Notes: generated by a model not told the origin, from the sequence alone. DNA of 64,000 nt from Aurantimonas endophytica (GCF_014196845.1 NZ_JACIEM010000001.1:558001-622000), one strand, 5' to 3'. Positions 10,029 to 21,559 are shown, numbered from the stretch's first letter. Translations and numbers: made by a program.

Positions 10029-11393
10029 ATGGCATCGGACATCCTGATCGTCGATGACGAAGCCGACATCCGGGAGTTGGTGGCGGGCATTCTCGAGGAC
10101 GAAGGCCACGAGACGCGGACGGCGGGCGATTCCGACGCCGCGCTGCAGTCCATCGCCGAGCGCCTGCCGCGGCTGGTTTTCCTCGACATCTGGCTGCGCG
10201 GCAGCCGGCTGGACGGGCTCGACCTGCTCGACGCCATCAAGGCGCAGCATCCGGAGGTGCCGGTCGTGATGATATCCGGCCACGGCAACATCGAAACCGC
10301 CGTCTCGGCCATTCGGCGCGGTGCCTATGATTATATCGAGAAGCCGTTCAAGGCCGATCGCCTGATCCTCATCGCCGAGCGGGCGCTGGAGACGTCGAAG
10401 CTGAAACGCGAGGTCTCGGAGCTGCGGCGCCGTTCCTCCGACTTCACCGAGCTGATCGGCAAGTCGCATCCGATGAATCAGTTACGGACGCTGATCGAGC
10501 GTGTCGCGCCGACCAACAGCCGCGTCATGATCCTCGGCCCATCGGGGTCCGGCAAGGAAATGGTCGCACGGGCGATTCACGCCGGCTCGAGTCGTGCGGA
10601 CGGGCCGTTCGTGGCGCTGAACGCTGCTGCCATCACCCCGGACCGGATGGAGGTCGAGCTGTTCGGCACGGAAACGCCTCCCGGTGTCGAGCGCAAGGTG
10701 GGCGCGCTCGAGGAGGCGCATCGGGGCGTGCTGTATCTCGACGAAATCGGCGACATGCCGCGCGAGACCCAGAACAAGATCCTGCGCGTGCTGACCGACC
10801 AGACCTTCGAACGGGTCGGCGGGTCGAAGCGGGTCAAGGTCGACGTCCGGGTGATCTCATCCACGGCGCAAAACCTCGAATCGATGATCGCCGACGGCAG
10901 CTTCCGCGAGGATCTGTTCCACCGGTTGGCCGTAGTGCCGATCGCGGTGCCGCCGCTGGCCGACCGCCGACAGGACATTCCGACGCTGATCGATGCCTTC
11001 ATGGCGCAGATCAGCGAACAGACCGGCATCAAGCCGCGGGTGATCGGACCGGAGGCCATGGCGGTGCTGCAGTCGAGCGACTGGCCGGGTAATGTCCGGC
11101 AGCTTCGCAATAACGTCGAGCGGCTGATGATCCTGTCGCGGGAAGGCGACGGCGATACGCCGATCTCGGCGGACATGCTGCCGAGCGAGGTCGGCGACAT
11201 GCTGCCGCGCACGCCAAGCCAGTCGAACGGCCAGATCCTGGCGCTGCCGCTGCGCGACGCCCGTGAGGTGTTTGAGAAGGAGTATCTGGTCGCCCAGATC
11301 AACCGTTTCGGCGGCAATATCTCGCGGACGGCGGAGTTCGTCGGCATGGAGCGCTCGGCCCTGCACCGCAAGCTGAAGTCGCTGGGGATCTGA
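10029..11393 (+). CDS. ntrX: Response regulator NtrX (NtrC-like but without the sigma54-contact loop)
   Basis: A 454-residue NtrC-family regulator. I use the ATG at 10029 (MASDILIVDDE), which suits the family better than the GTG at 10020, and has an AAAGGA Shine-Dalgarno upstream. Receiver: Asp53 in VFLDIWLRG and Lys105. AAA+ domain: Walker A GPSGSGKE (170-177) and [22 protein letters not shown]. The GAFTGA loop expected between them is replaced by TETPPGVERKVGA (residues 214-226). A Fis-type helix-turn-helix ends the protein (NISRTAEFVGMERSALHRKLKSLG). Loss of the loop is known for alphaproteobacterial NtrX and implies action as a sigma70-type activator or repressor rather than through sigma54. 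Confidence 0.96.
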   Translation: MASDILIVDDEADIRELVAGILEDEGHETRTAGDSDAALQSIAERLPRLVFLDIWLRGSRLDGLDLLDAIKAQHPEVPVVMISGHGNIETAVSAIRRGAYDYIEKPFKADRLILIAERALETSKLKREVSELRRRSSDFTELIGKSHPMNQLRTLIERVAPTNSRVMILGPSGSGKEMVARAIHAGSSRADGPFVALNAAAITPDRMEVELFGTETPPGVERKVGALEEAHRGVLYLDEIGDMPRETQNKILRVLTDQTFERVGGSKRVKVDVRVISSTAQNLESMIADGSFREDLFHRLAVVPIAVPPLADRRQDIPTLIDAFMAQISEQTGIKPRVIGPEAMAVLQSSDWPGNVRQLRNNVERLMILSREGDGDTPISADMLPSEVGDMLPRTPSQSNGQILALPLRDAREVFEKEYLVAQINRFGGNISRTAEFVGMERSALHRKLKSLGI

Positions 11394-11446
11394 GTTCGGG
11401 GCGCCGCCACGGGCCGCATCCGCCATGGCTTTGCACCGGCATCGGG

Positions 11447-11466
11447 AAGCCGTTAAGAAACGGCTT
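11447..11466 (+). terminator. Hairpin between ntrX and trkA (weak terminator candidate)
   Basis: AAGCCGTT and AACGGCTT form an 8-bp perfect stem around the loop AAGA, 54 bases after the ntrX stop. No T-run follows on the plus strand, so efficient intrinsic termination is doubtful; it could be a processing or attenuation hairpin. Confidence 0.35.
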
Positions 11467-11495
11467 GCCGGCACGTCGGCGAGGGATTGCACAGC

Positions 11496-12872
11496 ATGAA
11501 AGTCGTCATCTGCGGGGCGGGCCAGGTCGGCTACGGGATTGCCGAACGTCTCGCTTCCGAGCGGAACGATGTCTCGGTCATCGATACCTCGCCGTCGCTG
11601 GTGCAGGCGATCCGGGATAATCTGGACGCTCGCGGCTTCGTCGGCCACGGCGCGCAGCCGGACGTGCTGGCCGAGGCCGGCGCCGAACAGGCCGACATGA
11701 TCATCGCCGTGACCCTTCACGACGAGGTCAACATGGTGGCCTGCCAGGTCGCCCACTCGCTGTTCAACGTGCCGACCAAGATCGCCCGCATAAGGGCCCA
11801 GAGCTATCTGCGGCCCCATTGGCAGGATCTCTTTTCGACCGACAACATGCCGATCGACGTGATCATCTCGCCCGAGCTCGAGGTCGGCGAGATGGTGCTG
11901 CGGCGCATCGCGTTGCCGGGCGCGATGGATGCCGTGCGCTTCGCGGACGACACGATCGTGATGGTGGCGATCGAGTGCCGCGAAGACTGTCCGGTGGTGA
12001 ACACGCCGCTGGAGCAGCTGACGGAGCTGTTTCCCGATCTCAACGCCACCGTGGTCGGGATCTGGCGCGCCGACAAACTGTTCGTGCCGAGCTCGGGCGA
12101 CCAGATGGTGCCGGGAGACGTCGCCTATGTCGTTGCGGAGCGCGGTCAGGTGCGCCGGACGCTCGGCCTGTTCGGGCACGAGGAGCCGGAAGCGGCGCGG
12201 ATCGTCATTGTCGGTGGCGGCAATATCGGCCTCTATGTCGCCAAGCAGATGGAGAAGCGCAATCTCGGCGCGCGGATCCGGGTCATCGAGGCGAACCATG
12301 ATCGGGCCGTGGCGATCTCGGACGAGCTGAAGCGGACCATCGTGCTGCACGGCAGCGGCCTCGACCAGGTCATCCTCGATGAGGCGGATATCTCCGAAAG
12401 CGACCTCCTCGTCGCGCTGACAAACGACGACAAGGTCAACATTCTCGCCAGCGTCATGGCCAAGCGCCTTGGCTGCCGCGGCAACCTCACGCTGCTGAAC
12501 AACGCGGACTACCAAGGTTTTACCCATACGTTGGGGATCGATGCCTTTATCAACCCGCGGTCCGTCACCATATCCCGGGTGTTGCAGCACGTGCGACGCG
12601 GCCGGATTCGTGCCGTTCATTCGATCCAGAACGGTCTCGCCGAGGTGATCGAGGCCGAGGCGCTGGAAACATCGCCGCTGGTCGGCAAGCCGCTCCGCGA
12701 GCTGGATCTTCCGGAGAATCTGCGGATCGGAGCGATCTATCGTAACGGCGAGTATGTCCGGCCGAACGGACTGACGAAGATCAAGGCGAAGGACAGGGTG
12801 GTAATCTTTGCGGCCGCGAATGCCGTCCGCCATGTCGAACAGCTGTTCCGCGTCAGCCTGGAGTTCTTCTGA
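11496..12872 (+). CDS. trkA: Trk potassium uptake system NAD-binding regulator TrkA
   Basis: A 458-residue peripheral membrane protein that binds nucleotides and gates Trk-type K+ channels. It has two tandem RCK units, each with a Rossmann nucleotide-binding motif: VVICGAGQVGYGIA at the N-terminus and IVIVGGGNIGLYVA near residue 235, each followed by a TrkA-C domain. Start ATG at 11496; a TTG at 11487 would add only three residues. The membrane partner TrkH/KtrB is not in the window. Position after ntrYX and before hfq is conserved in rhizobia. Confidence 0.96.
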   Translation: MKVVICGAGQVGYGIAERLASERNDVSVIDTSPSLVQAIRDNLDARGFVGHGAQPDVLAEAGAEQADMIIAVTLHDEVNMVACQVAHSLFNVPTKIARIRAQSYLRPHWQDLFSTDNMPIDVIISPELEVGEMVLRRIALPGAMDAVRFADDTIVMVAIECREDCPVVNTPLEQLTELFPDLNATVVGIWRADKLFVPSSGDQMVPGDVAYVVAERGQVRRTLGLFGHEEPEAARIVIVGGGNIGLYVAKQMEKRNLGARIRVIEANHDRAVAISDELKRTIVLHGSGLDQVILDEADISESDLLVALTNDDKVNILASVMAKRLGCRGNLTLLNNADYQGFTHTLGIDAFINPRSVTISRVLQHVRRGRIRAVHSIQNGLAEVIEAEALETSPLVGKPLRELDLPENLRIGAIYRNGEYVRPNGLTKIKAKDRVVIFAAANAVRHVEQLFRVSLEFF

Positions 12873-12893
12873 CGGCGTCCGGACGGCTTTTTT
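12873..12893 (+). terminator. Candidate intrinsic terminator after trkA
   Basis: Immediately after the trkA stop, a compact CGTCCGGACG inverted repeat is followed by GGC and a run of six T. The stem is short and leaves almost no loop, so strength is uncertain, but hairpin plus T-run is the right architecture at the right place. Confidence 0.5.
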
Positions 12894-13069
12894 GACGCCT
12901 CGTCGCAGGATCATCTTGGGAAAAGCCCCACGGGGCTCTATTCCTCTGGGCAACGAGACCGCAAGCTCGTCATGCGGCGCTGCCGCAGGGCGGGTGATGA
13001 ACCATGTGCGATGCGAGGGCCGGCCGACCGGCGACGCTTCGCCAATAAGAATAGAACAAGGAATCAACG

Positions 13070-13318
13070 ATGCCGGAACGGACGCAGAACCTCCAGGACC
13101 TCTTCCTCAACACCGTACGCAAGCAGAAGATCTCGCTGACCATCTTCCTGGTCAACGGCGTCAAGCTGACCGGCGTGGTGACCTCCTTCGACAATTTCTG
13201 CGTCCTGCTGCGCCGCGATGGCCACTCACAGCTGGTCTACAAGCACGCCATTTCCACCATCATGCCCTCCCAGCCAGTCCATATGCATGACGGCGGGGAC
13301 GACGACAGGACAGACTGA
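13070..13318 (+). CDS. hfq: RNA chaperone Hfq
   Basis: An 82-residue Sm-like protein that forms hexameric rings and matches small RNAs to mRNAs. Sm1 is visible in [19 protein letters not shown] and [16 protein letters not shown], Sm2 in [10 protein letters not shown]. The short acidic tail ([10 protein letters not shown]) is typical for alphaproteobacteria. An AACAAGGAATC Shine-Dalgarno region precedes the ATG. The hflX gene starts directly after its stop codon, so the two are almost certainly one operon, as in many proteobacteria. The 197-base gap after trkA is likely to carry the promoter; I could not fix -35/-10 boxes with confidence. Confidence 0.98.
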   Translation: MPERTQNLQDLFLNTVRKQKISLTIFLVNGVKLTGVVTSFDNFCVLLRRDGHSQLVYKHAISTIMPSQPVHMHDGGDDDRTD

Positions 13319-14707
13319 TTGACTGAACCTCGCGAAAATCACCCCAAGGGCCCCATCGAGCACGAGAGCGTCGCCACGCGCGCGGCCGTGTTCGTGCCGG
13401 TGTTCAAGCAGTTCTCGGCCAAGGAGGACGGCATTGCGCCGGGCGCCGAACTCGTACGGCGCAGCGACGAGGCGCGGCTCGCGGAGGCGCTGGGACTGGC
13501 GGCGGCGATCGGTCTCGACATCAAGGCGAGTGGCGTCGTCCCGGGCCCGCGTCCGCGGCCCGCGACCCTGATCGGCGCCGGCAAGCTGGAGGAGATCAAG
13601 GGGGTGGTTGCGGCCGAGGAAATCGGTCTGGTCATCTTCGACCATCCGCTGACGCCGGTCCAGCAGCGCAACCTGGAGCGCGAGCTCGACGCCAAGGTGC
13701 TGGACCGCACCGGGCTGATCCTGGAGATCTTCGGGCAGCGCGCGCGCACCAAGGAGGGGCGGCTGCAGGTCGAGCTGGCACATCTCAACTACCAGCGCGG
13801 CCGTCTCGTGCGCAGCTGGACCCACCTCGAGCGCCAGCGTGGCGGCGCCGGCTTCCTCGGCGGCCCGGGCGAGACGCAGATCGAGTCGGACAGGCGACAG
13901 CTGCAGGAGCGCATCAAGCGTCTCGAGAAGGACCTCGAAGCCGTCCGGCGCACCCGCCAGCTGCATCGTGCCAAGCGCAAGAAGGCGCCGCATCCGGTCG
14001 TGGCGCTCGTCGGCTACACCAATGCCGGCAAGTCGACGCTGTTCAACCGGCTGACCGGCGCCGACGTCCTGGCGCAGGACCTGCTCTTCGCGACGCTCGA
14101 CCCGACGGTCCGCCGAACCACGTTGCCGCACGGCACGGAAGTGCGGTTCTCGGACACGGTGGGCTTCGTCTCGGACCTGCCGACGCATCTCGTCGCAGCT
14201 TTCCGGGCGACACTGGAAGAGGTCATCGAAGCCGACCTCGTCCTGCATGTGCGCGACATGGCCGATCCGGACACGCTTTCCCAGGCCGAAGACGTGCGCA
14301 AGATCCTGCGCGACCTCGATATCGACGTCGACGACAGCGAGCACGTGATCGAGATCTGGAACAAGGCCGATCTGCTGGACGAGGCGTCGCTCAGCCATAT
14401 CGAGGCGGTGCGCGAAGGCCTGCCGGACCCGCGCGCGGCGCATATCGTGTCCGCCGTCGCCAACACCGGCATCGCGCCGCTCCTCGACGATGTCGAGCGG
14501 CGGATTGCCGGCACGCTCTGCGAGATGACGCTGGATGTCGGCCCGGACGGCATGGGCATGTTGCCCTGGCTCTACGAGAACGCCTCGGTGAGCGGCCGCG
14601 AGGACCGCGAGGACGGTGCCGTGTCGCTGACCGTAGAGATCACTACGCAGGCGCGCACCGAGTTGCGCCGGCTGGCGCAGCAATTGCCGGACGTCACCAT
14701 CCGCTGA
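13319..14707 (+). CDS. hflX: Ribosome-splitting GTPase HflX
   Basis: A 462-residue GTPase that binds the 50S subunit and helps split stalled ribosomes. N-terminal HflX domain followed by a long helical linker with GGPGETQIESDRR; the G domain starts with the P-loop GYTNAGKST (from residue 232), has DPTVRRTTL (G2), DTVGFVSDLP (G3) and NKADLL (G4). The start is taken at the TTG at 13319, the first codon after the hfq stop, because no ATG lies near and the preceding frame is closed; a TTG start suggests coupling to hfq translation. It ends 27 bases before a strong terminator. Confidence 0.95.
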   Translation: MTEPRENHPKGPIEHESVATRAAVFVPVFKQFSAKEDGIAPGAELVRRSDEARLAEALGLAAAIGLDIKASGVVPGPRPRPATLIGAGKLEEIKGVVAAEEIGLVIFDHPLTPVQQRNLERELDAKVLDRTGLILEIFGQRARTKEGRLQVELAHLNYQRGRLVRSWTHLERQRGGAGFLGGPGETQIESDRRQLQERIKRLEKDLEAVRRTRQLHRAKRKKAPHPVVALVGYTNAGKSTLFNRLTGADVLAQDLLFATLDPTVRRTTLPHGTEVRFSDTVGFVSDLPTHLVAAFRATLEEVIEADLVLHVRDMADPDTLSQAEDVRKILRDLDIDVDDSEHVIEIWNKADLLDEASLSHIEAVREGLPDPRAAHIVSAVANTGIAPLLDDVERRIAGTLCEMTLDVGPDGMGMLPWLYENASVSGREDREDGAVSLTVEITTQARTELRRLAQQLPDVTIR

Positions 14708-14734
14708 CCATCGGCACCGGACGCACTAGACAGC

Positions 14735-14762
14735 AAAAAGCCGGCCCTCGGGCCGGCTTTTT
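14735..14762. terminator. Strong bidirectional intrinsic terminator between hflX and the rhlE-type gene
   Basis: A perfect 13-bp inverted repeat: AAAAAGCCGGCCC, a two-base centre, then GGGCCGGCTTTTT. With the A-run on one side and T-run on the other it can end the plus-strand hfq-hflX transcript and the converging minus-strand helicase transcript. Confidence 0.93.
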
Positions 14763-14795
14763 CGTATGAGCATCGAGCGTTGTCGACGGCGGTTC

Positions 14796-16337
14796 TTACA
14801 GGGCTCCGGTGCCGATCAGCATGAAGGCCGGGATGTCGTCGCCGAAGCCGATCGGCGCCTTGCCATCGTCACCACCGCGACCGCGGTTCTGGTCGACGGG
14901 GGCGGCGCGCGGTGCCGGGGCGGCGCTCGCGCGTTCGACCGGCGCCGGACGCGGCGTGCTTTCACTGCGCGCGCGGCGCGGCGGGCGGGCTGCCCGGACT
15001 TCCGGCTCGTCGTTGACGGCAGCCACCGGCTCGGCAACAGGTTGAGCTTCAGCTTCGACCACAGGCACGGCCGCCTCGTCACCCGCTTCGGCCGTGCGTG
15101 CCGGACGCTCCTTGCGCACCCGGGTGCGCCCGGCGCCGGTGGCATCGGTGCGGCGCGAGCTGCGACGGGCGCTCGGGGCGGCGTCGGCCGGCTCTTCGGG
15201 CAGTGCCGCGGCGGGGGCACCCTGCCACTCGATCTCGGTGCCGATCAGCTTCTCGATCGCGTCGAGATATTTCTTGTCTGCCTTGGTGGCGAGCGTGAAG
15301 GCCTTGCCCGAACGACCGGCCCGGCCCGTGCGGCCGATACGGTGGACGTAATCTTCCGCATGGATCGGCACGTCGAAATTGAAGACGTGGGAAACCGCCG
15401 GGATATCGAGACCGCGGGCCGCGACATCCGAGGCGACCAGCAGCTGGATCTTGTTGTCGCGGAAGCTCTGCAGCATCGCCGTGCGCGAGCGCTGGTCCAT
15501 GTCACCATGCAGTGCGCCGGCGGAGAAGCCGTGCCGTTCGAGCGAACGGAAGAGCGTCGCCACGTCACGCTTGCGGTTGCAGAAGATGATGGCGTTGGTC
15601 AGGTCCGTCTCTTCGCGAATGACGCGGCGCAGCGCCTCGCGCTTTTCGGAATCGACCTTCTGGCAGGCGACCAGCCGCTGCGTCACCGTCAGCGCGGCGG
15701 AAGCCGGCTTGGCGACTTCGACGCGCACGGGGTTCTGCAGGAACTGCTCGGTGAGGCGGGTGATCTCCGGCGGCATGGTGGCAGAGAAGAAAAGCGTCTG
15801 GCGGGTGACCGGCAGGAGCTTGCAGATCCGCTCGATGTCCGGGATGAAGCCCATGTCGAGCATCCGGTCGGCCTCGTCGATGACGAGGATCTCGACAGCA
15901 TTCATCAGCAGCTTGCCGCGCTCGAAATGGTCGAGCAGCCGGCCCGGGGTCGCGATCAGGACGTCGACGCCCCGGTCGATCTTCTTGTCCTGGTCACCGA
16001 AGGACATGCCGCCGATGAGGAGGGCAATGTTGATCTTCTGGTCGCGGCCGTAGCGCACGAAGGACTCTTCGACCTGCGCCGCGAGTTCGCGCGTCGGCTC
16101 GATGATCAGCGTGCGCGGCATGCGTGCCCGGGCGCGCCCCTTCTCGAGGAGCGTCAGCATCGGCAGGACGAAAGACGCCGTCTTGCCTGTCCCCGTCTGC
16201 GCGATCCCCAGAATGTCCCGGCGCTCCAGCGCGTGCGGGATGGCCTGTTCCTGGATCGGCGTCGGTTCGCTGTATCCGGCAGCCTCGACGGCGGCCAGAA
16301 CCTTGGCACTGAGGCCGAGTTCGGAAAATGGTTTCAA
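14796..16337 (-). CDS. DEAD-box RNA helicase, RhlE type
   Basis: A 513-residue ATP-dependent RNA helicase. The Q motif GYSEPTPIQEQAIPHAL is followed by Walker A AQTGTGKT (46-53), PTRELAAQ, the DEAD box (154-157) in VIDEADRMLDMGF, SATMP and the C-terminal RecA domain with HRIGRTGRAGRSG. The tail beyond about residue 375 is a long basic, Ala/Arg/Pro-rich low-complexity region, which often mediates RNA binding or condensate formation in bacterial DEAD-box proteins. RDRMLDMGF plus the short core resemble RhlE more than DeaD or SrmB. It is convergent with hflX and shares its terminator. Roles in cold adaptation or ribosome assembly are inferred from the family. Confidence 0.93.
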   Translation of the reverse strand: MKPFSELGLSAKVLAAVEAAGYSEPTPIQEQAIPHALERRDILGIAQTGTGKTASFVLPMLTLLEKGRARARMPRTLIIEPTRELAAQVEESFVRYGRDQKINIALLIGGMSFGDQDKKIDRGVDVLIATPGRLLDHFERGKLLMNAVEILVIDEADRMLDMGFIPDIERICKLLPVTRQTLFFSATMPPEITRLTEQFLQNPVRVEVAKPASAALTVTQRLVACQKVDSEKREALRRVIREETDLTNAIIFCNRKRDVATLFRSLERHGFSAGALHGDMDQRSRTAMLQSFRDNKIQLLVASDVAARGLDIPAVSHVFNFDVPIHAEDYVHRIGRTGRAGRSGKAFTLATKADKKYLDAIEKLIGTEIEWQGAPAAALPEEPADAAPSARRSSRRTDATGAGRTRVRKERPARTAEAGDEAAVPVVEAEAQPVAEPVAAVNDEPEVRAARPPRRARSESTPRPAPVERASAAPAPRAAPVDQNRGRGGDDGKAPIGFGDDIPAFMLIGTGAL

Positions 16338-16477
16338 GCGTCAGGTTCTCTTTGGATAATGGGGTTTACGGTCTACGACTTCGAAGGCCCATTACTGCGG
16401 GGCAGTAGGGCGATAGCATTTCCGAGTCAACCATAAGCTCCCATATGGCGCTCAAACCGGCGATTTACAGGGTCAAG

Positions 16478-17230
16478 ATGGTGAATAGGTCGTCCGTGGT
16501 GCTGATTCCGGGTCTGCTCTGTACGGCGGATCTCTACCGCTCGCAGATCGAGGCGCTTCCACCAGGGACCGTTACGGTCGCGGACACGGTGAGCGACGAC
16601 AGCATTGAGGCGATGGCCGGCCGCCTGCTTGCCGACGCACCGGAGCGTTTCGTCCTGTGCGGTCTGTCGATGGGTGGTTACGTGGCGCTGGAAGTCGCCC
16701 GGCGCGCGCCCGAGCGCGTCGCCGCTCTGGCGCTGGTCGCGACCAGTGCCCGGCCCGACAGCCCGGAGCAGACCGCGGTTCGGCGGCGCCTGGTCGCGCT
16801 CGGATACGACCGGGGGATCGAAGCGGTGGCGGAGGCGCTGTGTCCGCGCCTGCTGGGCCCGGAAGCCAGAAACGATCGGGACCTGCGAGATCGGGTGGTG
16901 GCGATGGCGCAAGCCGTCGGCATCGAGACCTTCGCGCGCCAGCAGGCGGCGATCATCGGCCGCGCCGACCAGCGCCCGACGCTTCCGCAGCTTGCCATGG
17001 CGACGCAGGTCCTGGTGGGGACGGCGGACGAGATCATCCCGGTCGAATGTTCGCAGGAACTGGCGGCGGCAATCCCGCAAGCCGTCCTCACGACGATCCC
17101 GGGAAAAGGCCACCTTCTCTCGATGGAGGCGCCGGACGTTTTGACGCGACTACTCGGCGAGTTGCTGTCGGCAGGGTCTCAGGCGCTCCAGCCAGCGGCG
17201 GCTCAGTTGGATGCCGGGCCGAACATGTAA
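16478..17230 (+). CDS. Alpha/beta-fold hydrolase
   Basis: About 250 residues. Nucleophile elbow CGLSMGG places the catalytic serine at residue 64; the oxyanion strand is VVLIPGLLC; the acid is probably in VLVGTADEIIP and the catalytic histidine in GKGHLLSMEAPDVL. These describe a soluble alpha/beta hydrolase of the lipase/esterase or MenH-like type; the substrate cannot be read from sequence. Start chosen at the ATG at 16478 (MVNRSSVVLIPGLL); an ATG at 16445 would add 11 residues. Its 3' end overlaps the converging gene at 17203-17763 by 28 bases, so the two mRNAs are complementary there. Confidence 0.85.
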   Translation: MVNRSSVVLIPGLLCTADLYRSQIEALPPGTVTVADTVSDDSIEAMAGRLLADAPERFVLCGLSMGGYVALEVARRAPERVAALALVATSARPDSPEQTAVRRRLVALGYDRGIEAVAEALCPRLLGPEARNDRDLRDRVVAMAQAVGIETFARQQAAIIGRADQRPTLPQLAMATQVLVGTADEIIPVECSQELAAAIPQAVLTTIPGKGHLLSMEAPDVLTRLLGELLSAGSQALQPAAAQLDAGPNM

Positions 17231-17763
17231 GGCGCATCCGGCGCGAAATGCAGCTCGTAGGTCTCGGCGATCTCGCCGTCCGCCGGCAGAATGTCGAAGA
17301 ACAGCGTCAGGCCGCTCGGCGCGTCGGGGCTCGGCTCGTCCGCCCGATAGCCGACGATGGCGCCGTCCACCTGGTTGATCTCGGTGATCTCGGTGGTCGC
17401 CCGCACTGTATGGTCGGTGCCCGAGCCTTCGAGCTGCTGGACGAAGAAATGATACCCCGTCTCGTCGGCGGGTGATTGGACCATGACGGTCCGCCAAACG
17501 CCCTGGCGCTCGCCTTCCGACCAGGGGCCGACGATCTGCACGTCTTCCACAAGCGGCGAGAGGGCTTCGATGGCCGCCGCCACGGCCGGATCTGTCGCTG
17601 TCTCGGCCGGAGTTGCTGCTGCCTGCGTGTCGGGAACCGCGGGGGATGCCGAGCCGGCGGCAGGCTCGTTCGATGCCGGCGCCTCGGTCGACTGACCGAA
17701 GGCGGGCAGGGCGATCAGCAGGGCGGTGCCGAACAAGGCGGCGGCTGGCAGGATGCGGGTCAC
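17203..17763 (-). CDS. Secreted protein of unknown function
   Basis: A 186-residue protein with a clear signal peptide (MTRILPAAALFGTALLIALPAFGQS, cleavage probably after AFG or GQS). After it comes an Ala/Pro/Thr-rich linker of about 45 residues and a compact C-terminal domain rich in acidic residues and beta-strand patterns (QGVWRTVMVQSP, YHFFVQQLEGSG). I do not recognise the domain. It contains no cysteine. It lies 46 bases downstream of parE on the same strand and could be cotranscribed with it. The stop lies inside the end of the converging hydrolase gene. Confidence 0.7.
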   Translation of the reverse strand: MTRILPAAALFGTALLIALPAFGQSTEAPASNEPAAGSASPAVPDTQAAATPAETATDPAVAAAIEALSPLVEDVQIVGPWSEGERQGVWRTVMVQSPADETGYHFFVQQLEGSGTDHTVRATTEITEINQVDGAIVGYRADEPSPDAPSGLTLFFDILPADGEIAETYELHFAPDAPYMFGPASN

Positions 17764-17809
17764 GGTCGATTCTCCGATGGCTTTGCGCGCAGCATTCGGA
17801 CGGACGGCG

Positions 17810-19834
<2,025 letters not shown>

Positions 19835-20149
19835 CGCGCCGTCGCGTCCGGGCCGGAAAACAGGAAGATCGAGCGCCAATCGAACATGGGACCTGCCTAT
19901 ACTTTCACGAAATGTTCTTCAACCCCGCACCGCCCGGAGAGCCGGGCCGACTGGCCTTTTCCCATCTTTATCCACGGTTTCCGGACGATACGGGGGTGGC
20001 CGGAGACAGTCCCGCTGGGCAGTCCACGCGGCGGCGACCTGTCTTCGCGTGAGCGCCCCGCTCGTCGCGCCTGCAGAACAAGAAAGGGGCGCCAAGAAAG
20101 GCGCCCCTGATTGCTTCCGTGTGTGCCGGAGACCTCCGGCACGGGGCCG
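19835..20149. other. Intergenic region between parE start and glnA end
   Basis: 315 bases without a gene. It holds the parE promoter region (minus strand), which I cannot resolve into boxes with confidence, and the glnA terminator at 20082-20108. Both strands were read for short coding sequences with a ribosome binding site and none was convincing. Confidence 0.6.
20082..20108 (-). terminator. Intrinsic terminator of glnBA
   Basis: GGGGCGCC and GGCGCCCC form a perfect 8-bp GC stem around a 6-base loop (AAGAAA on the plus strand). On the minus strand the stem is followed by TTTCT, giving an intrinsic terminator about 40 bases past the glnA stop. Confidence 0.85.
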
Positions 20150-21559
20150 TCAGACCGAGTAGTACATGTCGAACTCGACCGGATGCGGCGTCATCTCGAA
20201 GCGCAGCACCTCGGCCATTTTCAGGTCGATGAAGGCGTCGATCTGGTCGTCGTCGAAGACTCCGCCGGCCTTCAGGTAATCGCGATCGGCGTCGAGCGAT
20301 TCCATCGCCTCGCGCAGCGACCGGCAGACGGTCGGGATTTCCTTCAGTTCCTCCGGCGGCAGGTCGTAGAGATCCTTGTCCATGGCTTCGCCCGGATGGA
20401 TCTTGTTCTTGATGCCGTCGAGGCCGGCCATCAGCATCGCCGAGAAGGCGAGATAGGGGTTGGCCGTCGGATCCGGGAACCGGACTTCGACGCGCTTGGA
20501 CTTCGGCGACTGGCCGAAGGGGATGCGGCAGGAAGCCGAACGGTTGCGCGCCGAGTAGGCGAGCAGGACCGGCGCCTCGTAGCCCGGAACCAGGCGCTTG
20601 AAGGAGTTGGTCGACGGGTTGGTGAAGGCGTTCAGCGACTTGGCGTGCTTGATGATGCCGCCGATGTAGAACAGCGCGCTCTCCGACAGGCCAGCATATT
20701 CGTCGCCGGCGAAGGTCGGCTTGCCGCCTTTCCAGATCGACTGATGCACGTGCATGCCCGAGCCGTTGTCACCGAAGACCGGCTTCGGCATGAACGTCGC
20801 CGTCTTGCCGTAGGCGTTCGCCACCTGGTGGATGACGTACTTGTAGATCTGCATCTTGTCGGCGTTGCGGGTCAGCGTGTCGAACTTGATGCCAAGCTCG
20901 TGCTGCGCCGCGGCGACCTCGTGGTGGTGCTTCTCGACCTCGACGCCCATCTCGGCCATCACGGTCAGCATTTCCGAGCGGATGTCCTGGCAGGAGTCGA
21001 TCGGCGGGACGGGGAAATAGCCGCCCTTGATGCGCGGCCGATGGCCGAGATTGCCGGTCTCGTATTCCATGTCGTCGTTGGACGGCAGTTCCGTCGAGTC
21101 GAGCTTGAAGCCGGTGTTGTAGGGGTCGGCCTTGTAGCGCACGTCGTCGAAGATGAAGAACTCGGCTTCCGGGCCGAAGAACGCCGTGTCGCCGGTCCCG
21201 GACTGGGTCAGGAACGCTTCCGCCTTGCGGGCGGTCGACCGCGGGTCGCGGTTGTAGGCCTCGCCGGAGATCGGATCGAGAATGTCGCAGACGATCGCCA
21301 TGGTCGACTGGGCGAAGAACGGGTCCATGTAGGCCGTCTCCGGATCCGGCATCAGGACCATGTCGGACTCGTTGATGGCCTTCCAGCCGGCGATCGACGA
21401 TCCGTCGAACATCGAGCCTTCCGAGAACATGTCTTCATCGACGATGCCCACGTCCATCGTGACGTGCTGCATCTTGCCCTTGGGGTCGGTGAACCGCAGG
21501 TCGACAAACTTTACGTCGTTGTCCTTGATCTGCTTCAGAATGTCGTTGGCGCTCGTCAT
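20150..21559 (-). CDS. glnA: Glutamine synthetase, type I
   Basis: 469 residues; condenses ammonia and glutamate to glutamine, the main ammonia assimilation step. GSI motifs: [28 protein letters not shown], the ATP-binding [15 protein letters not shown], and the Asn/Glu substrate region. The adenylylation loop is [10 protein letters not shown] near residue 397-400, so the enzyme is of the GSI-beta class inactivated by GlnE adenylyltransferase. Start at the ATG at 21559, with a strong GGAAGGA Shine-Dalgarno 5 bases upstream; longer frames run into glnB in another frame. It is 52 bases downstream of glnB in one operon and has its own terminator. Confidence 0.98.
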   Translation of the reverse strand: MTSANDILKQIKDNDVKFVDLRFTDPKGKMQHVTMDVGIVDEDMFSEGSMFDGSSIAGWKAINESDMVLMPDPETAYMDPFFAQSTMAIVCDILDPISGEAYNRDPRSTARKAEAFLTQSGTGDTAFFGPEAEFFIFDDVRYKADPYNTGFKLDSTELPSNDDMEYETGNLGHRPRIKGGYFPVPPIDSCQDIRSEMLTVMAEMGVEVEKHHHEVAAAQHELGIKFDTLTRNADKMQIYKYVIHQVANAYGKTATFMPKPVFGDNGSGMHVHQSIWKGGKPTFAGDEYAGLSESALFYIGGIIKHAKSLNAFTNPSTNSFKRLVPGYEAPVLLAYSARNRSASCRIPFGQSPKSKRVEVRFPDPTANPYLAFSAMLMAGLDGIKNKIHPGEAMDKDLYDLPPEELKEIPTVCRSLREAMESLDADRDYLKAGGVFDDDQIDAFIDLKMAEVLRFEMTPHPVEFDMYYSV

